Shown piece by piece: positions 1 through 8,248 of a stretch of 64,000 nt of DNA. The notes under the pieces were generated by a model. That model saw only the letters and a list, made by a program, of their open reading frames with translations. It did not search any database and was not told the origin of the DNA. A program made the translations under genes and the position numbers. The stretch is from Parasalinivibrio latis (GTDB lineage: Bacteria > Pseudomonadota > Gammaproteobacteria > Enterobacterales > Vibrionaceae), in assembly GCF_036825535.1 (NCBI RefSeq), contig NZ_CP098813.1, forward strand, positions 558,001-622,000, read 5' to 3'. Position 1 is the stretch's first letter; each line of letters begins with the position of its first letter.

Positions 1-438
1 GCCCACCCAGACGACCCGCCAATGCCGGTAATGCGTGGCCATGCCCGTCTGGTGTACCAGCCCCGTTTTTACGACAAGTCTTTCCGGGAGCGCCCCTCCC
101 CCAGCAACTGTGCTGAACTCTGTTTGGGAACCGTAGCAGAGATGAGCGAGAGCACCGTCTATGACGAAGTGGAACGCTGGTGCCGGGATGACAAAATTGG
201 CTATATCCACCTCAGGAATGTCAAAGGCAAAGTGCCCGACTACCGGGAGGTCTTTATCGACGAAGGGGATATTGATGTCCAGCATATCCTGCGCATCTTG
301 AAAGATAACAGCTATTCCGGCGTCATCATCCCTGATCATACACCCCAGATGAGTTGCAACGCGTCATGGCATGCAGGCATGGCCTATGCCATGGGCTATA
401 TCCGTGCCTCACTGAAAAGTCTCGGCGTGGCAGCCTGA
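1..438 (+). CDS. Mannonate dehydratase-like protein (UxuA family), 3' part
   Basis: The reading frame is open from base 1, so this is the C-terminal part of a gene that starts outside the window. About 145 residues are visible. HPDDPP near the start, REVFIDEGDID in the middle and PDHTPQM followed by WHAGMAYAMGYI near the end are characteristic of the D-mannonate dehydratase (UxuA) family, which removes water from aldonates such as D-mannonate to give 2-keto-3-deoxy sugar acids. It is followed 39 bases later by an RraA-like gene, a lactonase and a mutarotase-like gene on the same strand, which suggests a sugar-lactone or aldonate breakdown operon. The true substrate may not be mannonate, because the neighbours are not the usual hexuronate genes. 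Confidence 0.85.
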   Translation, partial: AHPDDPPMPVMRGHARLVYQPRFYDKSFRERPSPSNCAELCLGTVAEMSESTVYDEVERWCRDDKIGYIHLRNVKGKVPDYREVFIDEGDIDVQHILRILKDNSYSGVIIPDHTPQMSCNASWHAGMAYAMGYIRASLKSLGVAA

Positions 439-477
439 CCGCACCATCACTGATACTGCCCGGAGTAAGGAGTCCTT

Positions 478-1173
478 ATGCAAAAGCAATCCCAGCAGGA
501 CAACGTTGATTTTTGCCTCATGAGGGAAAAACTGTTCAGTGCCGTTATCGGCGATGTGATGGACAAAATGGGGTATACCCGTCAGTTCCTCCCACCCTAT
601 CTTTCACCGCTGGACAGAAGCATGGTGATTGCCGGGCGCGCGATGCCGGTGCTGGAAGCAGACGTTTTCAGCGAAACCGAGAAGCACACTGCAAACCCCC
701 TTATGCGGCAGCCTTTCGGCCTGATGTTCGAGGCACTCGACAGCCTGAAAAAGGATGATGTGTATATCTGCACCGGGGCCTCACCCAGCTATGCCCTGTG
801 GGGCGGCCTGATGTCGACAAGGGCACTCAGGCTGGAAGCAGCCGGTGCGGTACTCGACGGATACCTGCGCGACAGCAATGAAATACTTTCTCTCAATTTT
901 CCGGTAGCAAGCCGTGGCTGTTACGCTCAGGATCAAGGCCCAAGGGGCAAAGTTATCGATTACAACGTCCCAATCCGTATTGGGCAGGTCAATATCAATC
1001 CGGGCGACATCATCTTTGGCGATTGCGACGGTGTATTGTGCATTCCACAGGAAATTGAAGCCGAGGTGCTGGCAAAAGCCCATGAGAAAGTCCGGGGCGA
1101 AAACAAAGTCCGGGAAGCCCTTAACCAGGGAATGAGCACCGTCGAGGCATTCGAGAAATTTGGCATTATGTGA
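478..1173 (+). CDS. RraA-like family protein (class II aldolase / HMG aldolase fold)
   Basis: A 231-residue protein of the RraA / 4-hydroxy-4-methyl-2-oxoglutarate aldolase fold. The family signature is seen as WGGLMSTRA (about residues 108-116) followed by AAGAVLDGYLRD (121-132), whose Arg-Asp pair is used for metal and oxoacid binding in the aldolase members. GDIIFGDCDGVLCIP further on is also typical. Many such proteins cleave or decarboxylate pyruvate-type sugar acids, while others (true RraA) inhibit RNase E. The operon context with a dehydratase and a lactonase favours a metabolic aldolase-like role over RNase control. A GGAG-type ribosome site lies just before the ATG. Confidence 0.8.
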   Translation: MQKQSQQDNVDFCLMREKLFSAVIGDVMDKMGYTRQFLPPYLSPLDRSMVIAGRAMPVLEADVFSETEKHTANPLMRQPFGLMFEALDSLKKDDVYICTGASPSYALWGGLMSTRALRLEAAGAVLDGYLRDSNEILSLNFPVASRGCYAQDQGPRGKVIDYNVPIRIGQVNINPGDIIFGDCDGVLCIPQEIEAEVLAKAHEKVRGENKVREALNQGMSTVEAFEKFGIM

Positions 1174-1180
1174 GGCGAAA

Positions 1181-2233
1181 ATGGAATTTTTTATCGGTAC
1201 CTACTCATTCCCGATTGTTGGCGTCGAAGCCAACGGAGAGGGAATCTACTCGGTGAGCTTCGACCCGGAATCCGGCAGTTTTGGAACACCCACGTTAGTC
1301 ACCCAGTGCCTCAACCCTTCCTACCTGTCGCTGTCATCCGACGGAAAACAGCTCTTTGCCTGTAAGGAAGTATTCACTTCGGACACACCCGCTATCCAGT
1401 ATTTGTTGATGGATACGCAAACAGAGCACTCATTGTTTTCCCATCCTGTGCAAGGTGAAATTCCCTGTCATGTCACCTTGCACGAGGCAACCCGGCGAGT
1501 TGCCACTGCCCAGTATTGGACCGGGGAAGTCTCCCTGTTTGAGTATGGCGACAACGGGGATCTGACCCCGATCAACCACATTGTCCACCAGGGAGAAGGA
1601 CCGCTTAAAGCCCGGCAGGAAGGCCCTCATGCCCACCAGGTAACCTTTACAGACAACGGAAGCTGTCTGCACAACATTGACCTGGGTTCAGACAAAGTCT
1701 GGAGCTACAGGCTCAGTGATACAGGGGAAATAACGGAAAAATCCGAGTGTGCCGTACCGGCAGGCTGCGGCCCCCGGCATATGGTTACCAGCCCTGACGG
1801 GCACTATGCCTATGTCGCCTGCGAGCTGGATGAATCAGTGCTGGTGCTTTCCCGCAGCGGGCTTGGCTGGCAGTTCGAATACCAGCTACAGGCATTTGAA
1901 AGACCCGCTGACGTAGAAGGTTCCATTGCCGCCATCCGGCTGTCACCGGACGGGCGTTTTCTCTATGTCTCCGGCAGGCGGCAATCACAGATAGCACTGT
2001 TTGCCATTTCGGATGATTACCGCACTCTCCACTATGTCGATGCCTTTGAAACCGGGGGCAGTTGCCCACGGGATTTTACCATTACGTCAGACGGTAACTG
2101 GGTTATAGCCGGAAACCAGCTGACCAACAGCCTGGCAAGTTTGCGCAGGGATACAGCGACAGGCAGGTTGCTTCCACCGGTTGACTCCGTATACGTACCA
2201 ACACCGGTATCTATTGTAGAAAAGCCAGCATAG
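1181..2233 (+). CDS. Lactonase family protein, seven-bladed beta-propeller (Pgl-like)
   Basis: About 350 residues of the 6-phosphogluconolactonase/carboxy-cis,cis-muconate cyclase-like propeller family. FFIGTYSFP at the start, GPRHMVTSPDGHYAYV in the middle and SPDGRFLYVSGR later are typical blade repeats. These enzymes hydrolyse sugar lactones to the free acids. The frame can be extended to a TTG at 1160 inside the preceding gene, but the ATG at 1181 has a GAGG ribosome site 5 bases upstream and gives the usual N-terminus. No signal peptide is seen, so it is cytoplasmic. It probably feeds an aldonic acid to the dehydratase encoded two genes upstream; the exact lactone is unknown. Confidence 0.82.
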   Translation: MEFFIGTYSFPIVGVEANGEGIYSVSFDPESGSFGTPTLVTQCLNPSYLSLSSDGKQLFACKEVFTSDTPAIQYLLMDTQTEHSLFSHPVQGEIPCHVTLHEATRRVATAQYWTGEVSLFEYGDNGDLTPINHIVHQGEGPLKARQEGPHAHQVTFTDNGSCLHNIDLGSDKVWSYRLSDTGEITEKSECAVPAGCGPRHMVTSPDGHYAYVACELDESVLVLSRSGLGWQFEYQLQAFERPADVEGSIAAIRLSPDGRFLYVSGRRQSQIALFAISDDYRTLHYVDAFETGGSCPRDFTITSDGNWVIAGNQLTNSLASLRRDTATGRLLPPVDSVYVPTPVSIVEKPA

Positions 2234-2275
2234 CGATAACCGTTACTGCGTCAGGAAAAACAGGAAGGAGGGACA

Positions 2276-3292
2276 ATGACCACAGAGACAATGCGCCGCT
2301 CCCTTGGCTGGAAATACGGCACTGTCTGTGTCGAGTCCATGGGGGGCATGCTGGGCCCAAGCGTATTTGCCCTGCCCGGCGGACAACAGGTCAGCCCTTT
2401 TTACCTTGCTCCCTGGCACGATGAACCAGAGCGCTCATCGCTGGACAACCTTACCGCCGCATTGCGGGGGGAGTGGCCATGCGTACCCTTTGGCTACCCA
2501 ATGCCGGTTGCCGGGTTCCCTGCAGCATGGCAGGCCGTGATGGCCGAAGGTGAAGCGGTCAATGATGTCCATGGTTACAGCGCCAATAACCACTGGACAT
2601 TCGGCGCTGCCGGGCCGGACAAGATCTCTCTTTTTATCGACTACCCTGAGTCCCACCCGGTAAAACGGCTGGTCCGCACTATCACCCCTGACCCAGCCAG
2701 CCCTGCCCTCAACATCACCCTGGAGGTTGAAGCAAGGGAAGCATGCAGCCAGCCCATTGCCCTCCATGCCTGTTTTCGTTTGCCGGGACAACCGGGTATG
2801 GCTGAAATCCGCCCGGCTGCACTGACTCGGGGCTGGACGCATCCCGCTGTGGTTGAACCGCATGGGCACATATTTAAATCGGACAGGGTGTTTACCGACC
2901 TTAGAGCCGTACCCGGCACAGACAACCAGCCGGTCAACGCAAGCCGGATCCCGTTTTCAGAGCCGGCAGAAGAGCTGCTGCAGTTGGAAGGAACCACCGG
3001 CAAGGTCACATTGCTGAACCTTGCCGAAAAATATGGTGTCGCCCTGACGTGGGATGAGCAAACACTGCCTGGCCTGTTGCTTTGGTATTCCAATTACGGG
3101 CAGAAACAGTTCCCCTGGAACGGAAGAAATCTCTGCATCGGCCTGGAGCCCGTCTGTTCACCGTTTGGCCTGTCGGCACTCACTGCCTGCCAGAACAACC
3201 CGATGGCAAACACAGGCACGCCGACTGCTGTTGCTTTGTCTCCGGACAAACCGCTGCTGATTAACTACCGCATTGAGGTTGGCTCACTCTGA
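2276..3292 (+). CDS. Aldose epimerase/mutarotase-like protein of unknown function
   Basis: A 338-residue protein with a strong AAGGAGG ribosome site just upstream. VSPFYLAPWHDEP and RGEWPCVPFG near the N-terminus and a beta-rich body resemble uncharacterised galactose-mutarotase-fold proteins found in sugar gene clusters. I cannot assign the catalytic His and Glu of a true aldose 1-epimerase with confidence. It is the last gene of the four-gene sugar-acid group and is followed by a terminator. A role in interconverting sugar anomers or lactones is inference from fold resemblance and context. Confidence 0.5.
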   Translation: MTTETMRRSLGWKYGTVCVESMGGMLGPSVFALPGGQQVSPFYLAPWHDEPERSSLDNLTAALRGEWPCVPFGYPMPVAGFPAAWQAVMAEGEAVNDVHGYSANNHWTFGAAGPDKISLFIDYPESHPVKRLVRTITPDPASPALNITLEVEAREACSQPIALHACFRLPGQPGMAEIRPAALTRGWTHPAVVEPHGHIFKSDRVFTDLRAVPGTDNQPVNASRIPFSEPAEELLQLEGTTGKVTLLNLAEKYGVALTWDEQTLPGLLLWYSNYGQKQFPWNGRNLCIGLEPVCSPFGLSALTACQNNPMANTGTPTAVALSPDKPLLINYRIEVGSL

Positions 3293-3320
3293 ACCGGCAG
3301 TCACAAATCAATGCAAAAAA

Positions 3321-3350
3321 AATCCGGGTCTTCGATTGGCCCGGATTTTT
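3321..3350. terminator. Bidirectional rho-independent terminator
   Basis: A 10-bp stem (3321-3330 with 3338-3347, one G-T pair) closes a 7-base loop. It is preceded by an A run and followed by a T run, so it can end the sugar-acid operon on the plus strand and the DMT transporter gene on the minus strand. Confidence 0.85.
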
Positions 3351-3383
3351 AAAGTTGTTTTTTACTTTTCGATCTGACTGAAC

Positions 3384-4253
3384 TTATACCTTCTTCCGGC
3401 TCTTGTCCCCTAATTGCGCGGCAAGCGCACTGACCACCAAGACTCCCATCAGGAAATACTGGAAACCGGAATACTGCTCTCCCACCAACACCACACCTGC
3501 AAGCACGCCTGCGACCGGATTAGTCACACTGGCAAACGCAAGCTGCACAATGGAGATTCGCGGCAACACCCAGATAAACAGGAAATACGCTACAACGGTA
3601 TTGGCAAATATCAGCCACAACAGCCCAAACAGTTGTGTGGTACCGAACACCAGTTCAGCTCTGGCTTCACCCATCAGCGCAAGCTGGCCCAGGGCAAGGG
3701 GGAGAAGCATTAACCCGCCCAGCGTGAGCTGCCATACCAGCAGGGTCTTACCCGGTATTGTCACCAGTACTTTCTTGGCGTAGAGGCTGCCGGACAGCAT
3801 CACCACAATAGCTGCCACCATAGCTGCCATTCCTACCAGGCTCAGGGAGGAATTTGCCGGGTCAAACAGCAGCCAGACAGCCACCAGCATGACACCCGCC
3901 AACACCAGTTGGATCACTGAGGGAAGCTGACGGTATATCAGGCTGTTGATCACAAAGGCAAACACAGGTGTTGATGCCATACCAACGGCCGCAAAAGCAG
4001 AAGGCAGGTGCACGGCAGCAATAAACAAAAGTGTGAAAAAGACGGCGATGTTAAGTGCTGCACTGATGATCAGCGGTTGCCATTGCCTGCCGCGTGGTAA
4101 TGCCGGACGCAGCGCAATAAGCAAGAACAAACCTGCTGGCAGGGCCCGTAAAACCGCCAGCAACATAGGCGGCCAGCCAGCAAACGCATACTGGGTAACC
4201 GCGTATGTCGTCCCCCACAGTGCTGGGCCAATCATGGCAATTAATATATTCAT
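3384..4253 (-). CDS. DMT family (EamA) transporter, MarR-linked
   Basis: A strongly hydrophobic protein of about 289 residues with roughly ten membrane segments, as in EamA/RhaT-type drug/metabolite exporters. GTTYAVTQYAF at the start of the first half and NPVAGVLAGVVLVGE in the second half are typical. The open frame extends upstream to 4322, but the ATG at 4253 is chosen because the upstream part runs through two operator-like repeats and lacks hydrophobic character. The gene is divergent from a marR gene, and one operator-like dyad sits 7 bases before this start codon, so repression by that MarR protein is likely. The exported compound cannot be told from sequence. Confidence 0.85.
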   Translation of the reverse strand: MNILIAMIGPALWGTTYAVTQYAFAGWPPMLLAVLRALPAGLFLLIALRPALPRGRQWQPLIISAALNIAVFFTLLFIAAVHLPSAFAAVGMASTPVFAFVINSLIYRQLPSVIQLVLAGVMLVAVWLLFDPANSSLSLVGMAAMVAAIVVMLSGSLYAKKVLVTIPGKTLLVWQLTLGGLMLLPLALGQLALMGEARAELVFGTTQLFGLLWLIFANTVVAYFLFIWVLPRISIVQLAFASVTNPVAGVLAGVVLVGEQYSGFQYFLMGVLVVSALAAQLGDKSRKKV

Positions 4254-4259
4254 ACAAAG

Positions 4260-4277
4260 TATCTCTACGTGAAGATA
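4260..4277. promoter_or_regulatory. MarR-type operator, copy 1
   Basis: An 18-bp imperfect dyad with TATCT and AGATA arms around a central ACGT. It lies directly before the DMT transporter start codon. A near-identical copy (16 of 18 bases) lies 54 bases away before marR. The layout is the usual one for a MarR repressor acting on itself and a divergent exporter. Confidence 0.65.
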
Positions 4278-4313
4278 AATCAACTGTACAGGATTCAACC
4301 TCTCGGTGTAAAG

Positions 4314-4331
4314 TATCTCCACGTCAAGATA
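4314..4331. promoter_or_regulatory. MarR-type operator, copy 2
   Basis: The second copy of the TATCT-N8-AGATA dyad, 17 bases before the marR start codon. Its position fits autorepression by the MarR protein. Confidence 0.65.
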
Positions 4332-4348
4332 ATGAGAATCGAAGCATC

Positions 4349-4846
4349 ATGAAGGAAAAACAGCAGGACGCCGTTGATCGTATTGCTGAGCAATGGCAGG
4401 AACAGAGGCCGGATGTGGAAACCCTGCCAATGACAGTACTCGGCCGGATGTGGCGGATCAGCAAATATGCTGAAAAACAGATATCTGACCTGCACAAACA
4501 ATTCGGCCTGACCCAAGGCGAATTCGATGTATTGGCAACACTCCGACGTTCCGGGAAGCCCTTTTCCCTGACTCCCTCCGAGCTGTTTAACACCATGATG
4601 TTAAGCTCAGGCGCGATGACAAACCGGCTGGACCGTCTCGAAGAAAAAAGCCTGATCAAACGGGAACACAGTACGGAAGACCGCCGGAGTGTGACTGTGT
4701 CGCTGACGGATACCGGGCGAAATCTTATTGATGAAGCACTGACCGCCCACGTCGATACCCAGGCAAATTTGCTGGCAACGCTTTCCCCTGAGCAACAGCA
4801 ACAACTGGCACTGTTACTCAAAGAGTGGCTGAGGAATTTTGAATAA
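4349..4846 (+). CDS. MarR family transcriptional regulator
   Basis: A 165-residue winged-helix regulator. LTQGEFDVLATLRRSG leads into the recognition region, and the wing EDRRSVTVSLTDTGR is the hallmark of MarR proteins, which sense small ligands and release DNA. An ATG at 4349 is preferred over the open frame upstream (to 4205), because that upstream part covers the operator region and would be read through the divergent transporter gene. It is divergent from the DMT exporter with two matching operator-like dyads between them, so it probably controls that exporter and itself. Its stop codon is part of a 16-bp palindrome shared with the stop of the convergent araC gene. Confidence 0.9.
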   Translation: MKEKQQDAVDRIAEQWQEQRPDVETLPMTVLGRMWRISKYAEKQISDLHKQFGLTQGEFDVLATLRRSGKPFSLTPSELFNTMMLSSGAMTNRLDRLEEKSLIKREHSTEDRRSVTVSLTDTGRNLIDEALTAHVDTQANLLATLSPEQQQQLALLLKEWLRNFE

Positions 4847-4856
4847 CTGCCGGCAG

Positions 4857-5627
4857 TTACAGTGTCTGGACGTACTGCTTTGGTGTCAGCCCGAATTGCT
4901 GCTTAAAGCGTGATGAGAATCGGGCTTCTGACTGGTATCCGCAGGCCAGAGCCACATCCAGTTGGCTGCGTGATTCCTGGATAAGGCTGAGGGCATAACC
5001 CATCCTGACTTCTGCCAGGACCTGGCGGAAACTGGTTCCCTCGGCAGCAAGCTTACGGTTCATGGTTGCCCGGCTCATGGATAAGTGCCCTGAAACCACC
5101 TCAATCTTATGATCATCCCCAGGGTTGACACTCAGGTAACGCGACAGTTTTTCCCTCAGGGACTGCCCCTCCCCCGGAAACAGCAGGTGCAGCACCCCAG
5201 CCTGTTTCAATTCTGCATAGAACCCCATCAGAAACTGCCGCTGCGTCTCTTCAGACAGCGCATTCGCCACCATATCGGTCATGACATCAAAGCAATAAGC
5301 CAAAGGCTGGGTAACGTGGATGCGCGGTTCGTCAGACAAGGCAGACTGCACAGATTCTTCAACCCATGCCTGCGGGGGGGATTCCAGAAAGGTCAGTGTA
5401 CGGGAGTGGAACAGGATCTGGTCAGGAACGTTCACAAAGGTAAGGTACTGGCTGGCCGGAATGGCAAGCCAGTCTGACTGGGTAAAATCCAGGGCTGTAT
5501 CATGCCACCAGAGCTGCTTGTGACCCTGGTTTACCCAAATAAGGGTAGGAGCATAAACCAGTACATTATGCAGCGGCTGTTTACGAATGCCACGGAACTG
5601 ACCGGTTTGGACAAGGGGTTTCCCCAT
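4857..5627 (-). CDS. AraC family transcriptional regulator
   Basis: A 256-residue protein with an N-terminal cupin-like sensor region and a C-terminal pair of helix-turn-helix motifs. LSMSRATMNRKLAAEG (first HTH) and VALACGYQSEARFSSRFKQ (second HTH), then FGLTPKQYV, are classic AraC features. A GAGGGAG ribosome site lies 8 bases before the ATG. It is 31 bases downstream of the PEBP-like gene on the same strand, so the two may be co-transcribed. The ligand is unknown. Confidence 0.9.
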   Translation of the reverse strand: MGKPLVQTGQFRGIRKQPLHNVLVYAPTLIWVNQGHKQLWWHDTALDFTQSDWLAIPASQYLTFVNVPDQILFHSRTLTFLESPPQAWVEESVQSALSDEPRIHVTQPLAYCFDVMTDMVANALSEETQRQFLMGFYAELKQAGVLHLLFPGEGQSLREKLSRYLSVNPGDDHKIEVVSGHLSMSRATMNRKLAAEGTSFRQVLAEVRMGYALSLIQESRSQLDVALACGYQSEARFSSRFKQQFGLTPKQYVQTL

Positions 5628-5658
5628 GTGTTTGCTCCCTCTTATTTTTCAACTTGTG

Positions 5659-6189
5659 TTATTGGTTTACGTATGTTGCTGTCAGGCGTGCCTTACCCAG
5701 CGACTGGGCATTCAGCATGTAACCCACCAACGCGTTTGACGCGCCTTTTGGCAGTTCCATTTTTTCTGTAGGCATTGCCCATACAGTGAATTCATAACGG
5801 TGCATACCGGCACCTTTTGGAGGACACACGCCACCAAATCCCTTGAAGCCGTAATCGTTCTTCATTTCTTCCGCACCCTTGATGTGGCCGGACTCACCGC
5901 GATTCAGGCTGTGCTGTGATGCAGGAATGTTGACTGCAACCCAGTGCCACCAGCCGCTGCCGGTAGGAGCATCAGGGTCAAAAGCGGTAATCGCAAAACT
6001 CTTGGTGCCTTTTGGCGCATCACTCCAGCTCAGTTGCGGTGACTGGTTTTCACCGGTACAGCCGAAACCGTTATAAGCATAGGTATCTGCCATACGCGAA
6101 CCTTCCTGAATATCATGGCTGGTCAGGGTCATCGCAGAACTTCCGAAAGAAACGGCGGCAAGCAGTGGAATAAGGAATTTGGCTTTCAT
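5659..6189 (-). CDS. YbhB/YbcL family Raf kinase inhibitor-like (PEBP) protein, exported
   Basis: A 176-residue phosphatidylethanolamine-binding-protein fold member. An N-terminal signal peptide of about 19 residues ends near SSA. Family motifs are FGCTGENQSPQLSWSDAP, FDPDAPTGSGWWHWV and the later GFKGFGGVCPPKGAGMHRY, containing the anion-pocket residues. A GAGGAGA ribosome site supports the start. Bacterial members are periplasmic or cytoplasmic with no settled function. It precedes an AraC regulator gene, which suggests regulated expression but says nothing about its substrate. Confidence 0.9.
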   Translation of the reverse strand: MKAKFLIPLLAAVSFGSSAMTLTSHDIQEGSRMADTYAYNGFGCTGENQSPQLSWSDAPKGTKSFAITAFDPDAPTGSGWWHWVAVNIPASQHSLNRGESGHIKGAEEMKNDYGFKGFGGVCPPKGAGMHRYEFTVWAMPTEKMELPKGASNALVGYMLNAQSLGKARLTATYVNQ

Positions 6190-6338
6190 TGTGGGTTCTC
6201 CTCGCTGAGTTAACGAGACACAGTGTAGGATTCTACGCCACTCAATGATGAACAGAACAGCTCAATGAATCAGAAATAATGCGGTTTTTGAGCTTTTCTG
6301 TCACCATTCCTGTTTTGGGACGCCTTGCCCATAACCAT

Positions 6339-7226
6339 TCAGGCCAGTTGATGGACCCAGTCCAGAAAAGCACTGACCCTGGGCTTTTGGGCAGAAAGGT
6401 TTGTCGTTACGGTGTAATACGCCAGCCCGGAAGGTGTTTCGGTGGAAATAGGCTGTACCAATGTCCCTTCGGCCAGGTGAGACTGGATTAACGCAAGCCG
6501 GCCAAGTGCGATTCCATAACCCTGAACAGCCGCCTGGATTTGCAGATGGTGGCTGCCAAACCCCAACTGGTGCTTTATTCCAGCAGGATCAACTCCTCCA
6601 TCGCTCAGCCATTTTTCCCAGGTTACTTTTGCTTCTCCCTCCTGGACATTCACATCATGTAGCAAGGTATGGTTGAGCAAATCCTCCTTACAGCTCACCG
6701 GAACTTTACTAAGCAAATCCGGGGAACAGACCGGGGATACCGGGTCATCCATTAACTTGCGTACACAGAGCCCCTGGAAATGACCGGTACTGTGAACAAT
6801 GCGGATATCTGCCAGCCCGGAGGCTAATTCAGGCCCAGATTCATTGGTTAACAATTGGAGCTCTATTTCCGGGTAGGTATCAGTAAAGTGCCGCAAACGG
6901 GGTAATAACCACAAAGATGCCAGTGTAGGAGCGGCATTGACGATTAAACGTCCGGAGAGTTCAGAGCGATGCAGGCGCTTAATACCCTGCTCAAAATGCG
7001 TAATGCCTTTACTGATTTCAGGTAATAGCTCCCTTCCAGCTTCAGTCAATTGGAGGCCATTAGGCAGACGATGGAAAAGCTGGATACCAAGCTGGTTTTC
7101 TAACAGTTTTATCTGATGGCTCACCGCAGCCGGGGTAATGTTTAATTCTAAAGAGGCAGCGGTAAATCCGCCATGCCGGGCAACCACCGAAAACGTTTGA
7201 AAAGCATTTAACTTGGGAAGTCTCAT
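6339..7226 (-). CDS. LysR family transcriptional regulator (GcvA-like)
   Basis: A 295-residue LysR protein. The N-terminal HTH covers about residues 6-65, with AFQTFSVVARHGGFTAAS and ITPAAVSHQIKLLENQLG, and the rest is a substrate-binding-type sensor domain. The HTH wording is close to GcvA-type regulators. It is divergent from a DMT exporter gene that starts about 95-115 bases away, so it probably controls that exporter in response to an unknown small molecule. Confidence 0.92.
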   Translation of the reverse strand: MRLPKLNAFQTFSVVARHGGFTAASLELNITPAAVSHQIKLLENQLGIQLFHRLPNGLQLTEAGRELLPEISKGITHFEQGIKRLHRSELSGRLIVNAAPTLASLWLLPRLRHFTDTYPEIELQLLTNESGPELASGLADIRIVHSTGHFQGLCVRKLMDDPVSPVCSPDLLSKVPVSCKEDLLNHTLLHDVNVQEGEAKVTWEKWLSDGGVDPAGIKHQLGFGSHHLQIQAAVQGYGIALGRLALIQSHLAEGTLVQPISTETPSGLAYYTVTTNLSAQKPRVSAFLDWVHQLA

Positions 7227-7320
7227 ACAGCCAACCGAACACCAAATTTATTTTGAAACGATAATCAAAAAAATATCCGTTGTCGAATTAAGTGAATATG
7301 CGGAACACTTTGATAAACAA

Positions 7321-8241
7321 ATGGGATATTGGTTTTCCAAAATGCACCAGCACTCAAAGACAATTAACTTCCCAAAGGGATCACAGTATTTAATTGGCAT
7401 ATCCGCTGGAGTGGGCGCTGCGATAATCTGGGGGTTGTGGCCGGTTATTACCCGCTTGGGTGTCACGACACAGTTTTCTGCTGAAGAGATCGTGGCTGTA
7501 CGTTTTGTTTTTGCAGGATTACTTCTACTGCCCTATTACTTTGGCAATAAAGTCTACAAACGCATTAAACCCGCCAGAGCTTTTGTTTTAGCGTCTGGAG
7601 CCGGTGCAATCTATGTTTATGTTTCTGCCTTGGGTCTTAAGTTTGCCCCTGCGGGGCACCTTGGTATTGTTGAAACTGGCACGATGTTATCTCTCAGTGC
7701 GCTTGGAGGTTATCTACTTTTACGCGAAAGCAAGTCTGTATCTCAGATTGCCGGATATATTTTTGTCCTGACCGGGATGCTGGTTGTTAATTGGCAGAGT
7801 TTTAATGCGTCAACCGCTGACGTTTTATTGGGTGATGGATTATTGGTACTCGGCGGGGTTCTCTGGGCACTCTATACCGTAATGTCGAAAATGTGGAACC
7901 TTAATGCCTGGGATGCTGTTTCAACAGTATCTGTATGGTCGCTTTTTATCTGGGTGCCGCTGATCCTTGTTTTTTCAGACATCAACCTGACTGAAAGTGA
8001 TTCCACCACATGGGTATTGCAGGGCATCGGGCAAGGGGTGGTAACAGGTATACTGGGTTTGTGGCTATATACCGTCGCGATAGACAGGCTTGGCGCTGCC
8101 CGAGGTTCACTGTTCGGGGCACTCGTCCCGGCTATTGCGGTTCTGGGAGGCTTTTTATTCCTTCAGGAAACGCCTACCGTGCTGGAACTTGCAGGAGTAA
8201 CCCTCACGACTATCGGCATTCTCGCCTCACTCAAGGAATGA
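7321..8241 (+). CDS. DMT family (EamA) transporter, LysR-linked
   Basis: About 306 residues with ten predicted membrane segments in two EamA halves. GAAIIWGLWPVITRLG opens the first half, and GQGVVTGILGLWLYTVAIDRLG followed by ALVPAIAVLGGFLFLQE closes the second. The frame reaches back to a TTG at 7213 that overlaps the divergent LysR gene; the ATG at 7321 is preferred, with ATG 7342 as an alternative, and neither has a good ribosome site. The divergent LysR gene suggests inducible export or import of a metabolite. The substrate is unknown. Confidence 0.82.
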   Translation: MGYWFSKMHQHSKTINFPKGSQYLIGISAGVGAAIIWGLWPVITRLGVTTQFSAEEIVAVRFVFAGLLLLPYYFGNKVYKRIKPARAFVLASGAGAIYVYVSALGLKFAPAGHLGIVETGTMLSLSALGGYLLLRESKSVSQIAGYIFVLTGMLVVNWQSFNASTADVLLGDGLLVLGGVLWALYTVMSKMWNLNAWDAVSTVSVWSLFIWVPLILVFSDINLTESDSTTWVLQGIGQGVVTGILGLWLYTVAIDRLGAARGSLFGALVPAIAVLGGFLFLQETPTVLELAGVTLTTIGILASLKE

Positions 8242-8248
8242 ATGCCGG

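Noticed and set aside
2435..3093. Open frames on the minus strand opposite the mutarotase-like gene
   Set aside because: Low-complexity, no motif and no ribosome site; shadows of the plus-strand gene.
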